NCBI GenBank assembly: GCA_027002405.1 | Contig: JALWZT010000258.1 | Location: 1-46,217, forward strand | DNA: 46,217 bases | Direction of reading: 5' to 3' | Origin: Anaerolineae bacterium | GTDB taxonomy: Bacteria; Chloroflexota; Anaerolineae; J102 | Shown here: piece after piece, positions 15,367 to 22,642 of the stretch | Layout: each line of letters starts with the position of its first letter | Position numbering within the stretch: position 1 is the first letter of the stretch | Program-made: the position numbers and the translations under genes | Notes under the pieces: model-generated | What the model was told of the DNA's origin: nothing | What the model saw: the letters and a program-made list of their open reading frames with translations, nothing else | Databases searched by the model: none

Positions 15367-15570
15367 TTTGGCGTCATCTAGCCGACCGAAGTGGCATCTG
15401 CCACGCCCGCCCGGCGATGAAGTCGCCGGGCTATAAAACGGCGCCGGATAATGGAGTTTTACAAATTAAACGGGTCATAGGCCTCATTCTATTACCGGAT
15501 TGTTTTGTAAACGTTCATAATCCGGCTAGCCCCGCAGGGACGCTGTTTTTAGCGGGGGGACTTCATCTCC
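15367..15570. repeat. REP-like array RA3, interrupted by a 64-bp insertion
   Basis: It carries CCACGCCCGCCCGGCGATGA and its partner GTCGCCGGGC, then GGCGCCGG, and after a 64-bp insert CCGGCTAGCCCCGCAG and AGCGGGGGGACTTCATC. The same order without the insert occurs at 17128-17245. The preceding stretch 15273-15366 has only the ino1 leader and a GCAAGG-type word run (15322-15345). Confidence 0.75.
15453..15516. mobile_element. 64-bp AT-rich insertion in a REP palindrome
   Basis: It is flanked by ATAAT (15448-15452 and 15517-15521). The ends are imperfect inverted repeats (GGAGTTTTACAAA and, on the other strand, GAACGTTTACAAAA). It splits a hairpin that elsewhere reads GCCGGATGAATCCGGC. It is much more AT-rich than its surroundings. 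It is too small to code for anything. Confidence 0.5.
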
Positions 15571-15582
15571 CGGCGATCTGCA

Positions 15583-15608
15583 CACTGATCACTGATCACG
15601 GATTACTG
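15583..15608 (-). repeat. AGTRATC heptamer array (W1) overlapping the lacI-type stop
   Basis: Read on the minus strand it gives TCAGTAATCCGTGATCAGTG, a W1 array. The last codons and TGA stop of the LacI-type gene fall inside it, so the terminal VIRDQ is repeat-derived. Confidence 0.8.
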
Positions 15609-16620
15609 AAACCCGGGGCGCGGCCACTGTGGCCCGAGGGATGAGCTCCCCTCGCAGGATGACATCGGTGACCGGCTTGGATGCCAACGCAGCCAACAGA
15701 GAAGCCACGGCCTGACGCCCCAGTTCCCGGGCCTTTTGCTCCACCGTGGTCAGGGGTGGGATGCTGATCTCCGCCAACGGGGCATTATCGAAGCCCACGA
15801 CCGACAGGTCCTCTGGGATCGCGACCCCTTGCTGATAGGCTTCGGAAAGCAAGCCCAGGGCAGAAAGGTCGTTATAGCAAAAGAAGGCGGTGGGGCGTTG
15901 GGATTCGGGCTGGCGCAGCCACCAGCGGAGGGCTTTGCGCCCGGCCTGCGGCGTGCCATCCCCAGGCACAACCCACGAGGGTTGATAAGCATACCCTGCC
16001 TCCTCCAGGGCTCGGCGATAACCGGCCAGCCGCGCGGTATGGGAACGTCCTTGCTGCGGGCCGCCCAGATAAGCCACGCGCGTATGCCCGCGCTCCAGAA
16101 GATGAGTGGTGGCCAACCAGCCCCCATGTTCATTATCGGTCATCACATGGTAGATGCCTTCCCCCGGATGAAAGGCGTTGATGAAAACCACGGGGATGTC
16201 GAACCTGGGGAGGCCGGCGCCATGCTCGGGAGGGATCCTGGAACTGATGATAATCAGGCCAGCCACATCATGGCCCACCAGGAGCTGCATCATCGCCACC
16301 TCCTGCTCAGGGTCCCCCTGCGAACTGGCGACCAAACGTTGGAAACCTCGATCATGACTGGCCGCTTCCACCCCTTGCATGACCGCGGCCACATAGGGAT
16401 CCGCCAACGAAGGGGCGATGACCCCCAGCATGGGGCTGGCCCCTGTGACCAGGGTACGGGCCGCCAGGCTAGGGGTATAGTTGAGCTCCTGAGCGATGGT
16501 TTGAATCCGCTGGCGCGTCTGTTCACTAATGCGCGGGGAACCTGCCAGGGCGCGGCTCACGGTAGAAGGGGAGACCCCCGCCACCCGAGCAATATCCTTG
16601 ATGGAGGGACGATGGGTCAT
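15589..16620 (-). CDS. LacI/GalR-family transcriptional regulator
   Basis: A 343-residue repressor. The N-terminal helix-turn-helix reads SIKDIARVAGVSPSTVSRAL (about 6-25), followed by the hinge helix LAARTLVTG and a periplasmic-binding-protein-like sensor domain with GVIAPSLADPYVAAVMQGVE, TTHLLERGHTRVAYLGGP and PEDLSVVGFDNAPLAEISIPPLTTVEQ. Such proteins bind palindromic operators and respond to sugars or related ligands. I place the start at ATG 16620; the upstream in-frame extension would overlap the operator. An excellent promoter-operator lies upstream, so it probably represses itself. No sugar transporter or catabolic gene is adjacent, so the ligand is unknown. The C-terminus ends inside repeat DNA. 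Confidence 0.93.
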   Translation of the reverse strand: MTHRPSIKDIARVAGVSPSTVSRALAGSPRISEQTRQRIQTIAQELNYTPSLAARTLVTGASPMLGVIAPSLADPYVAAVMQGVEAASHDRGFQRLVASSQGDPEQEVAMMQLLVGHDVAGLIIISSRIPPEHGAGLPRFDIPVVFINAFHPGEGIYHVMTDNEHGGWLATTHLLERGHTRVAYLGGPQQGRSHTARLAGYRRALEEAGYAYQPSWVVPGDGTPQAGRKALRWWLRQPESQRPTAFFCYNDLSALGLLSEAYQQGVAIPEDLSVVGFDNAPLAEISIPPLTTVEQKARELGRQAVASLLAALASKPVTDVILRGELIPRATVAAPRVSVIRDQ

Positions 16621-16701
16621 GGGGATGGATGCCTTTGAACAGGCAGGAAAAGGCAAAAGGAGGCCGTTCAACAGCCGAAATGTCGATTCTTGATGAAAGT
16701 T

Positions 16702-16757
16702 GTGCAAACGTTTGCACTGCGAACCCCTTTATACCACGCCCCGGCCATCCATGTCAA
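16702..16757 (-). promoter_or_regulatory. lacI-type gene promoter with LacI-family operator
   Basis: On the minus strand: TTGACA (16752-16757), an 18-base spacer, TATAAA (16728-16733), then the perfect 16-bp palindrome GTGCAAACGTTTGCAC (16702-16717) just after the expected transcript start near 16721. This is a classic blocking position for a LacI-type repressor. Confidence 0.85.
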
Positions 16758-16790
16758 ATCCTCGCCCAGCACGAAAACAAGCCCAACAAA

Positions 16791-16821
16791 AAATCCCGCT
16801 GGAGAGAAGCCAGCGGGATTT
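16791..16821 (-). terminator. Rho-independent terminator on the minus strand, upstream of the lacI-type promoter
   Basis: A 12-bp perfect stem AAATCCCGCTGG/CCAGCGGGATTT with a 7-base loop is followed on the minus strand by TTTTTTG. It lies 34 bases upstream of the -35 box and would insulate the LacI-type gene from transcription entering from the right. No gene on that strand ends nearby; the nearest is 960 bases away. A short untranslated RNA ending here is possible. Confidence 0.65.
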
Positions 16822-16836
16822 GAGCCATTCGAAATG

Positions 16837-17100
16837 GGTATTGGATACTGGATATGGGGTATTGGATATTGGATATTCTCTGTTTCAGGACGACTCAAAT
16901 ACTCTAAGACCGGCAAGCAGGTTTGCAAGTGGCAAGTCGCAAGCGGCAGGTGGGGGGAACGCAGATACGCGCAGATGCAACGCAGATTTCCGCAGATATT
17001 CGTCATGCTGAGCGACCGGAGGGAGCGAAGCATCTAGCGAGCGAAGCGAGCGCCATGGGGACGCAGTTTGCAGGTTTGCAGGTGGCACGTGGCAAGTGGT
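16837..17100. repeat. Mosaic of period-7 word arrays and a half ATTCCGAGG-type repeat
   Basis: In order: TATTGGA words (16837-16880), GCAAGTG words (16913-16954), CGCAGAT words (16957-16999), a half repeat CATGCTGAGCGACCGGAGGG with AGCGAAGCGAGCG (17000-17056), and GCAGGTT/GCAAGTG words (17063-17100). Reading frames here (for example one giving GIGYWIWGIGYWIF) are artefacts. No gene is credible between the LacI-type promoter and 17785. Confidence 0.75.
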
Positions 17101-17127
17101 CACGGTGTGCGTCTCAGGCATTTGGCG

Positions 17128-17245
17128 TCGTTTAGCCGACCGAAGAGGCGTCCACCACGCCCGCCCGGCGATGAAGTCGCCGGGCCACAAAACGGCGCCG
17201 GATGAATCCGGCTAGCCCCGCAGCGCTGTTTCTAGCCTCGGCGCT
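17128..17245. repeat. REP-like array RA4, uninterrupted
   Basis: This is the reference copy: CCACGCCCGCCCGGCGATGA, GTCGCCGGGC, GGCGCCGGATGAATCCGGC, TAGCCCCGCAGCGCTG. It shows the uninterrupted loop ATGAAGT targeted by R1 at 2759 and 46142, and the uninterrupted GGATGAATCC hairpin that is split at 15453. Confidence 0.85.
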
Positions 17246-17362
17246 ACTGAACACTGGATGACTGATCCCTGACTCCCCTGCGGAAAGGGTGCTTACCGCA
17301 GAGAGCGTAGAGGACGCAGAGTCAACTGAACACTGATTACTGATAACTGATCACTGATTACT
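17245..17362 (-). repeat. ACTGAT and CGCAGAG word arrays
   Basis: A degenerate W1 array (17245-17275), a one-arm CCGCAGAGAGCG/GGACGCAGAG array (17293-17325), and a clean W1 array (17326-17362; read on the minus strand GTAATCAGTGATCAGTTATC). It lies 3' of the LPG-synthase-like gene beyond the R2 units. Confidence 0.75.
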
Positions 17363-17363
17363 C

Positions 17364-17783
17364 TATTTACAAAGCAGTCACCCCGAACGGCAGCTCGCCG
17401 ATACCGAGGAAAACATCTCGCGGCCACGTTGGCGCGGGAAGCCGATTTCGTCAAGCGTCAAACGTCATGCGTCATGACCTGACGTTTCACGTTTTACGTT
17501 TGACGTTCGTTGGTGCCTCGCTCAACGTTGTCCTGATGATCTCAATCCTAATCCTGATCCGAATCCTATTTACAAAGCAGTCATCACGAACGGCAATTCG
17601 CCGATACGAATGAAAACGCCTCGCGGCCACGTTGGCGCGGGAAGCCGAGTTCGTGATGCGTAATACGTAATGCGTAATGAGCTCACGTTTCACGTTTCAC
17701 GCATCACGCCCGTTGTCGTCTCGCTCAACGTAGGCCTGGCGATCTTAATCCTAATCCTGATCCGAATCCTATTTCCATAGCAG
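17364..17783. repeat. R2 repeat, two tandem units (203 bp each)
   Basis: Both units open TATTTACAAAGCAGTCA and keep the frame described at 11541-11942. Unit 1 has the ACGTTTN/GCGTCAAACGT core; unit 2 has a different core pairing GTGATGCG with CGCATCAC around GCGTAAT and ACGTTTC words. Their 3' parts end in CCTAATCCTGATCCGAATCC rather than CGCAACCGACGATCACGC. The last unit ends two bases from the stop codon of the neighbouring minus-strand gene. Confidence 0.85.
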
Positions 17784-17785
17784 GG

Positions 17786-18745
17786 TCACCGAAAGCGCGT
17801 CAACAGCCACGGCACCCCCACCACCACGGGGAAAAAGAGCACCGCGGCATGGGTCACCAGCCCATACGCCAACCCCTGATCCGTGGGCACGCCCCCGATG
17901 GCCAAAGCCAGGATCGCGAGCCATTCGAAAATACCTATCCCGGCCGGGGCCACCGGCACGCTTAGCCCCCCCTGCACAATGACATTGGCCAATATGGCCA
18001 GGGGGAGGCTCGCGGGCAGGGATAACGACTGCAAAAGCAGCCAGGTGGCCCCAATGCTCCCCACCCAGGCCACCGCGGTCCATGCCAGCACCCGACTCAA
18101 ACGCTGTTGATCGCGTAACGTGGTCAAACCATCCAGCAGCCGCAAGATTACCCCCACCCCCCATGCCGACCGGGGCCATTGGCGGGCGACCCTGTGCAAG
18201 ACAGCCTGAGAAAAAGGCAAAGCAAGGAGCACGCCCCCCCACAAGACCAAGGCCGCCAGGCTGAGCACCCAAATGGAAGTACGGCTGGCCTCCATCCAGT
18301 CGGGGAGGACAAAGTAGGGGAGGACCAGGGTAAAAAGCCCCCCCATCACAATGAGATTCAGCACCTTTTCCGTGCCGATGGTGCCCGCGGCCGCGGCCGA
18401 ACTCGCACCACGATAGCGGCCCATGAAATAGATGCGCGAGATATCACCGCTGCGAAAAGGGAATACGAAGTTCAGCAACTGCCCGGCCATCAGCGCGCCA
18501 AAAGTCTCCCCCCGGGCAGGGAGAGCCTGATCCAGAGGAAAAAGCAGCCGCCAGCGCTCCGCTTTGGCCAGGTTATTCAGCAACAGCGCGGCCAGGGCCA
18601 ACACAAGCCACGGCCATTGCACCTGGCGGATATACTGGAGTGCCGACCGCCAATCCACGGTCCGGGCCAGGACATAAAGGGCCGCGGCTGTGATGACCAG
18701 ACTGATGAAAAGCCCGATACCGCGACGGGCATGGGAGGAGTTCAT
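17786..18745 (-). CDS. Lysylphosphatidylglycerol synthase TM-domain protein (UPF0104/AglD-like)
   Basis: A 319-residue protein with about eight hydrophobic helices. Family features are NNLAKAERWRLLFP, the FGALMAGQLLNFVFPFRSGDISRIY segment (about 83-107; family core NxxxPxRxGE), GTIGTEKVLNL, and near the end VPVAPAGIGIFEWLAILAL. Members include MprF-type flippase domains and AglD-like proteins implicated in moving or glycosylating polyprenyl-linked lipids. It lacks the MprF catalytic domain, so lysyl transfer is not expected. It lies at the edge of the glycan region and could act on a lipid-linked intermediate; this is inference. The R2 repeat abuts its stop codon. Confidence 0.85.
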   Translation of the reverse strand: MNSSHARRGIGLFISLVITAAALYVLARTVDWRSALQYIRQVQWPWLVLALAALLLNNLAKAERWRLLFPLDQALPARGETFGALMAGQLLNFVFPFRSGDISRIYFMGRYRGASSAAAAGTIGTEKVLNLIVMGGLFTLVLPYFVLPDWMEASRTSIWVLSLAALVLWGGVLLALPFSQAVLHRVARQWPRSAWGVGVILRLLDGLTTLRDQQRLSRVLAWTAVAWVGSIGATWLLLQSLSLPASLPLAILANVIVQGGLSVPVAPAGIGIFEWLAILALAIGGVPTDQGLAYGLVTHAAVLFFPVVVGVPWLLTRFR

Positions 18746-18835
18746 AAGATCTTACAAGTGCGCCTCGGCACCTTGGCGTGGGTTCTCTTTTCAACTGGAG
18801 TCTGGCGAAACTTATTTCTGTCGCTTTTTACGCCA

Positions 18836-18919
18836 TTTTTCGACACGAATTAAACGAATTTGACGAATTTTTTTATTCTTTTTCGTGAAATTCGCGTTCA
18901 TTCGTGTCAAAATCAAAAA
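18836..18919. mobile_element. E5 hairpin element with ACGAATT words (84 bp)
   Basis: GACACGAAT (18842-18850) pairs with ATTCGTGTC (18900-18908), and the arms between carry ACGAATT words. It is flanked by the 6-bp direct repeat ACGCCA (18830-18835 and 18920-18925). It is AT-rich compared with its surroundings and lies upstream of the LPG-synthase-like gene. Confidence 0.5.
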
Positions 18920-18965
18920 ACGCCAGTGTCCAGTTTTCAAAACAATCTAAGGGCCATACCGAGGA

Positions 18966-19154
18966 AAAGAGAACGCAGATTTCCGCAGATGTTCGTCATG
19001 CTGAGCGACCGGAGGGAGCGAAAGCCTGCCCTGAGGAATCGAAGGGCATCTAGCGAGCGAAGCGAGCGCCATGCCGTGATCTTTGCGCTTCGCTAGATTT
19101 CCTTCGGCTGCGCTCAGGACATGCCTCGGTCGCTTCGCTCCCTCGGAATGACGT
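18966..19154. repeat. ATTCCGAGG-type compound repeat
   Basis: CGCAGATTTCCGCAGATG words, then CATGCTGAGCGACCGGAGGG, CATCTAGCGAGCGAAGCG, and the opposite half CGGTCGCTTCGCTCCCTCGG ending AATGACGTC. The minus-strand frame reading SEGAKRPRHVLSAAEGN is a known kind of artefact of this repeat. Confidence 0.75.
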
Positions 19155-19164
19155 CGCAAGGCCC

Positions 19165-19257
19165 TACTGGACACTGATGACTGATTACTGATCACTGATT
19201 ACTCCTGCTCGCGCCTAACCTCGGCCTAACAATCCTCAATCCTAATCCTGATCCTAT
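19165..19257 (-). repeat. W1 array plus CCTAAT array 3' of the glycoside hydrolase
   Basis: On the minus strand the W1 words read AGTAATCAGTGATCAGTAAT (19165-19204). Between them and the gene are two GCCTAAC words and a TAGGAT array (19230-19257) in which the TAG stop codon is the first TAGGAT unit. Confidence 0.8.
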
Positions 19258-20870
19258 TTACGGAACAAAACCGTAGGCAGATAGAGGTATCGGGGCACAG
19301 GGGTCGCAGTGGGAGTCGGAGTAAGGGTAGGGGTAGGAGTCATGGTAGGGGTAGGAGAATGCGTGGGCGTAGGCGTGGGTGTGTAGGTGGGAGCCGAAAG
19401 GTCTTCGAAGAATTGATAATCCTCGTCGATCATGACCCGGATCTTCCCATTCACCCAACCGTCGTGATCCCCCTCGCCCCCATCCACCGCGTAGGATTCG
19501 GAGACGATGTCGGTATCCGCATCGGTCTTAGGCCAGTTCTTCACACGGACAATACGCATGCGCCCCCCCTTTTGCGAAACAGACAGATCCACCGGCTGAG
19601 GCGGAGGGTACTGAGGATGGCCCGGATACATCCACAACACGGTCTTGGTATGCCCCCGGTCATTGAATTCATAGCCCTCGAACCGAGCGGGTAAGTCATC
19701 CCGCGGCCGCACAAAGGTCGCATCCTTCAGCTCTTCCACCAGGGTCTTGTAAGCATAATAACTGGGCTTGGGCGACCCATCCAAATGAAGCAGCCCATAG
19801 TAACGCCCATCGTAGTTGATGGAAAACTCCAGATCAATGGCCGTGAACCAGATGATGGGATAGGCATGGATCATGCGACTATGCATGAATGTTTCGTAAA
19901 TGACATGGATCTGCCGGCGATAGTCGGGGGTGTAATCTTTATTATGAGAAGTCTCCCCTACTTCGGTAATCATAATGGGCTTGCGCTGTCCCGTCAGATT
20001 ATAAACTTCGGTAGTGATCCAGCGTCCTTTGAATGCCAGATGCCATTCATATCGATTGGCCCCCTCCGGCTCCCAATGGATATCCGCGGTCCAGGGGTAA
20101 TAGTGAAAGTTGAGAAAATCGAAATAATCTGCCCCCCCTGCCTTCGCCACATCTTCCAGGAAAGCGGGGTCAAAGAGCCCACCGCCGGGATCGATGGTGA
20201 AATAGTCGTAAGCCAGGCCACCAATGGCGACGTAAGCATCGGGATTCGCGGCTTTGATGGCAGGGTAGACGTGCTTCAGCATGTTGGCATACGCATCGCC
20301 ACCTGCCCCAGGCGCCGCATGGGGATTGTTCGCGTCGCCCCAGCAGCCGCCCAGCAGATCCCCGTATTCCACTGCGTCGCTGTTATCGGGCTCATTGTAA
20401 AGCGCCCACATCCGAACCCGCGGGGATTCTCGATACCGCGCGGCTGCTTTGCCCATAAAAGTGGCAAAATCATCCAGCGCCTCCTCTCGGATAGGACCAC
20501 AGGTCGTGTCAGCAGCCCAGGAGGGATTCCCCAGCACGGTGACCACGATCTCATATCCCGCGTCATGAAGCGTCGTCAGGACCTGATCCCAATAGGACCA
20601 ATCATAAACCCCGGGGGAAGCCTCCACCTGACTCCATTTCAGGAAAACTGTGGTCCACAAGGCACCGGCATCGTGCAGTTTGGTCCTCCCCGCAAGCTCA
20701 GGAGGAAGGAACCAGGCACCGTATGGATTTGCAGGCAAGCCAGGAGGAGGGGGCGCAGGATCCACCAAATCATCGCCCTGTCCCCCTGCATATACCGGCA
20801 TCAAAAGAGCAGCGAACAAGAGAAGAACAGCGCTAACCATCAGGAGCGCAACAGAAAACTTCGAGAACAT
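19254..20870 (-). CDS. Secreted glycoside hydrolase (TIM-barrel, clan GH-A) with C-terminal T/P linker
   Basis: A 538-residue precursor. It has a signal peptide or anchor (about 1-28: ALLMVSAVLLLFAALLMPVYA), then a TIM-barrel with the clan GH-A pair: acid/base Glu at about 160 in WALYNEPD and nucleophile Glu at about 302 in IMITEVGE. FLKWSQVEASPGVYDWSYWD is the usual start of the barrel in GH39/GH42/GH5-like enzymes. Substrate is unknown. A small beta domain follows, then a TPTPTPT linker and the terminal segment YLYLPTVLFRK. AGGAG lies eight bases before the ATG. It is the last gene of a four-gene run beginning with the dehydratase, so it may trim the surface glycan. The last codons and stop lie in repeat DNA. 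Confidence 0.82.
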   Translation of the reverse strand: MFSKFSVALLMVSAVLLLFAALLMPVYAGGQGDDLVDPAPPPPGLPANPYGAWFLPPELAGRTKLHDAGALWTTVFLKWSQVEASPGVYDWSYWDQVLTTLHDAGYEIVVTVLGNPSWAADTTCGPIREEALDDFATFMGKAAARYRESPRVRMWALYNEPDNSDAVEYGDLLGGCWGDANNPHAAPGAGGDAYANMLKHVYPAIKAANPDAYVAIGGLAYDYFTIDPGGGLFDPAFLEDVAKAGGADYFDFLNFHYYPWTADIHWEPEGANRYEWHLAFKGRWITTEVYNLTGQRKPIMITEVGETSHNKDYTPDYRRQIHVIYETFMHSRMIHAYPIIWFTAIDLEFSINYDGRYYGLLHLDGSPKPSYYAYKTLVEELKDATFVRPRDDLPARFEGYEFNDRGHTKTVLWMYPGHPQYPPPQPVDLSVSQKGGRMRIVRVKNWPKTDADTDIVSESYAVDGGEGDHDGWVNGKIRVMIDEDYQFFEDLSAPTYTPTPTPTHSPTPTMTPTPTLTPTPTATPVPRYLYLPTVLFRK

Positions 20871-20935
20871 CAATTAGACTCCTATCACGAAAAATCGAAA
20901 TGAAGCATCCAGGGGAGAAGGTGGCCGATCCCAAA

Positions 20936-22642
20936 CTAAAGCCAAAAGAAAGGATACAAGACTCCCCCCAAAATGTAAAAATTGAAGAGGGCCAACAAGA
21001 ACACCGTGGCAGGGATCACCCACCGACGCCAGGCCGCGGGCAACATGCGGTCAAGCCCCAAGGAAAAAGGCAGCACCAACGCAGGGAATACAGGATAGAG
21101 GTACCGTATCTGCGGCACGGATCCCCCCTGCCAGTCTCCGTAAATGACATCTTTCCCCAAAACCAGTATGATTTGCAATAAAAGGGCCAGCAGCAGGAGC
21201 AAAAGCCCTGCCCTTTGCCAATCCGCCAGCCTGTGGCTAAAGATGTGAAAATACCCCAACACCATCCATCCTACGAACAGCACAGTAAGCAAAGCAGCCC
21301 CTCCATAGAGATAAGCAGGCAAACCCACCCGCAGCCAACCAAACCATCCCCAAAAGGTCCGATACAGGGTCAGCAAAAACCGTCCCACCGGGGCCTGGAG
21401 AAAGGCATGCCATAAGGTGCCCGTTTGCAGACCTTCCCACAAAAAGTCCGGGAGCCAATAACGGCCGGTGGCCTGGATCAACCAAAATAATGCCGGGAGT
21501 GCAGCGAGACCGATCAGCAACACAGCCCATCCCATCATACGCCCCCGCCGGGTCGCACGACGCCGAAAGCTCTGCAAAAGCCCCCACAGAGGAAGGGCGC
21601 CCAGAAAAACCAGCACGCTGAACGCAGTCCGCTTGGTGTAAATGGCCAGGAGCGCACAGAGGAAGAAAAGGGATAAAGTTCGGAAATCTGGCCCCCGGCG
21701 CAACAGGCGCATGGCAAATACTCCTGTCCAGATCACCAGGGCCTCGGCCATGGGATCATTATTCACGGCCGCATTGGCCGCCAAATGGGAAGGCCATAAC
21801 GCGGCAAAAGCCAGGGCCGTCAACGCAAGGGTAGGGCGTTGGGGAAACAAGGTCCGCCCCATCGCGTAAATACCCGCCAGACTCCACCCCAGCCAGAAAA
21901 TCCCCAAAAATCGAAGCAGGATCACCGACTGGGAAAGGCTCATCTCATCTCCCCAGGCATAAAGCCATAATCCCGCCAGATCATAATACAAAGGCAACTG
22001 GAAAAAGGCCCGGGAATATCGCGGCTCCCAGATCTCGGTAAAGGCTTGAGGCAAATGCTCCGGATCCCAACCGATCACCGAATAGCCATACCACCAAAAA
22101 CTCTGGGCCTCCATATCCCGAATGAGCTCCTGCTCCCAGGCCAGGACCAGGTCCTGAGAGGTCGCACCTGGGCGCTTCAAACGGGCGTCGTGCATGGCCA
22201 CCTCGTAATGCCGAGGCTCATCCGGTTGCATCCACGGCCGGATCACCCACGCATACATGCTGGCCAAAAGCACCCCCATGAAAATCAACATGAGGGCCTG
22301 TCCACGAGTCCCCCGGGTCAGAGACCTTAACCAGCCCTGGAAGGAGACATCCATCCCCCTCTGTTGCTGAGATGCCTGCCATGCCCCCCATGCCAGCACC
22401 AAAGCCAACCCCCCACCTATCGCACTCCCCCCCAGCGACATGCGGGGATGCAGACTAAACCCCAAAACAGCCAGGGCCAGCCCCGCGGCCAGTGCCTTCC
22501 GCATGGCGGGATCGGATAGAACCCCTCGCCACCCCCGTTTTTTCTCATGGCGGGCATAAAGCCCCCAGGACAATGCAGCCCACCCCACGGCCATACCGCC
22601 GATCCATAAACCATTCACCAGCACGCCATACCAATCGATCAT
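20936..22642 (-). CDS. GT-C-like integral membrane protein (DUF2142/GT39-like)
   Basis: A 568-residue multi-pass protein (about 12-14 helices). After roughly 115 residues comes WVIRPWMQPDEPRHYEVAMH, the same acidic-loop signature as PIWQAPDEPAHF in its paralogue at 10042-11505, and later HLAANAAVNNDPMAEALVIW, matching MNGAINNDALAEG. It is likely a polyprenyl-phosphate-sugar-dependent glycosyltransferase or a polymer-assembly protein. I chose the ATG whose first bases form ATGA with the stop of the upstream ligase gene, giving translational coupling; a longer in-frame start would run about 90 codons into that gene. The extra N-terminal helices distinguish it from its paralogue. Confidence 0.78.
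   Translation of the reverse strand: MIDWYGVLVNGLWIGGMAVGWAALSWGLYARHEKKRGWRGVLSDPAMRKALAAGLALAVLGFSLHPRMSLGGSAIGGGLALVLAWGAWQASQQQRGMDVSFQGWLRSLTRGTRGQALMLIFMGVLLASMYAWVIRPWMQPDEPRHYEVAMHDARLKRPGATSQDLVLAWEQELIRDMEAQSFWWYGYSVIGWDPEHLPQAFTEIWEPRYSRAFFQLPLYYDLAGLWLYAWGDEMSLSQSVILLRFLGIFWLGWSLAGIYAMGRTLFPQRPTLALTALAFAALWPSHLAANAAVNNDPMAEALVIWTGVFAMRLLRRGPDFRTLSLFFLCALLAIYTKRTAFSVLVFLGALPLWGLLQSFRRRATRRGRMMGWAVLLIGLAALPALFWLIQATGRYWLPDFLWEGLQTGTLWHAFLQAPVGRFLLTLYRTFWGWFGWLRVGLPAYLYGGAALLTVLFVGWMVLGYFHIFSHRLADWQRAGLLLLLLALLLQIILVLGKDVIYGDWQGGSVPQIRYLYPVFPALVLPFSLGLDRMLPAAWRRWVIPATVFLLALFNFYILGGVLYPFFWL

Noticed and set aside
16690-17037. A 115-residue + strand frame with GIGYWIWGIGYWIF
   Set aside because: It is translated from TATTGGA and GCAAGTG word arrays and overlaps the LacI-type promoter.
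18947-19195. An 82-residue minus-strand protein reading SEGAKRPRHVLSAAEGN
   Set aside because: This is the well-known artefact of the ATTCCGAGG-type repeat read through.
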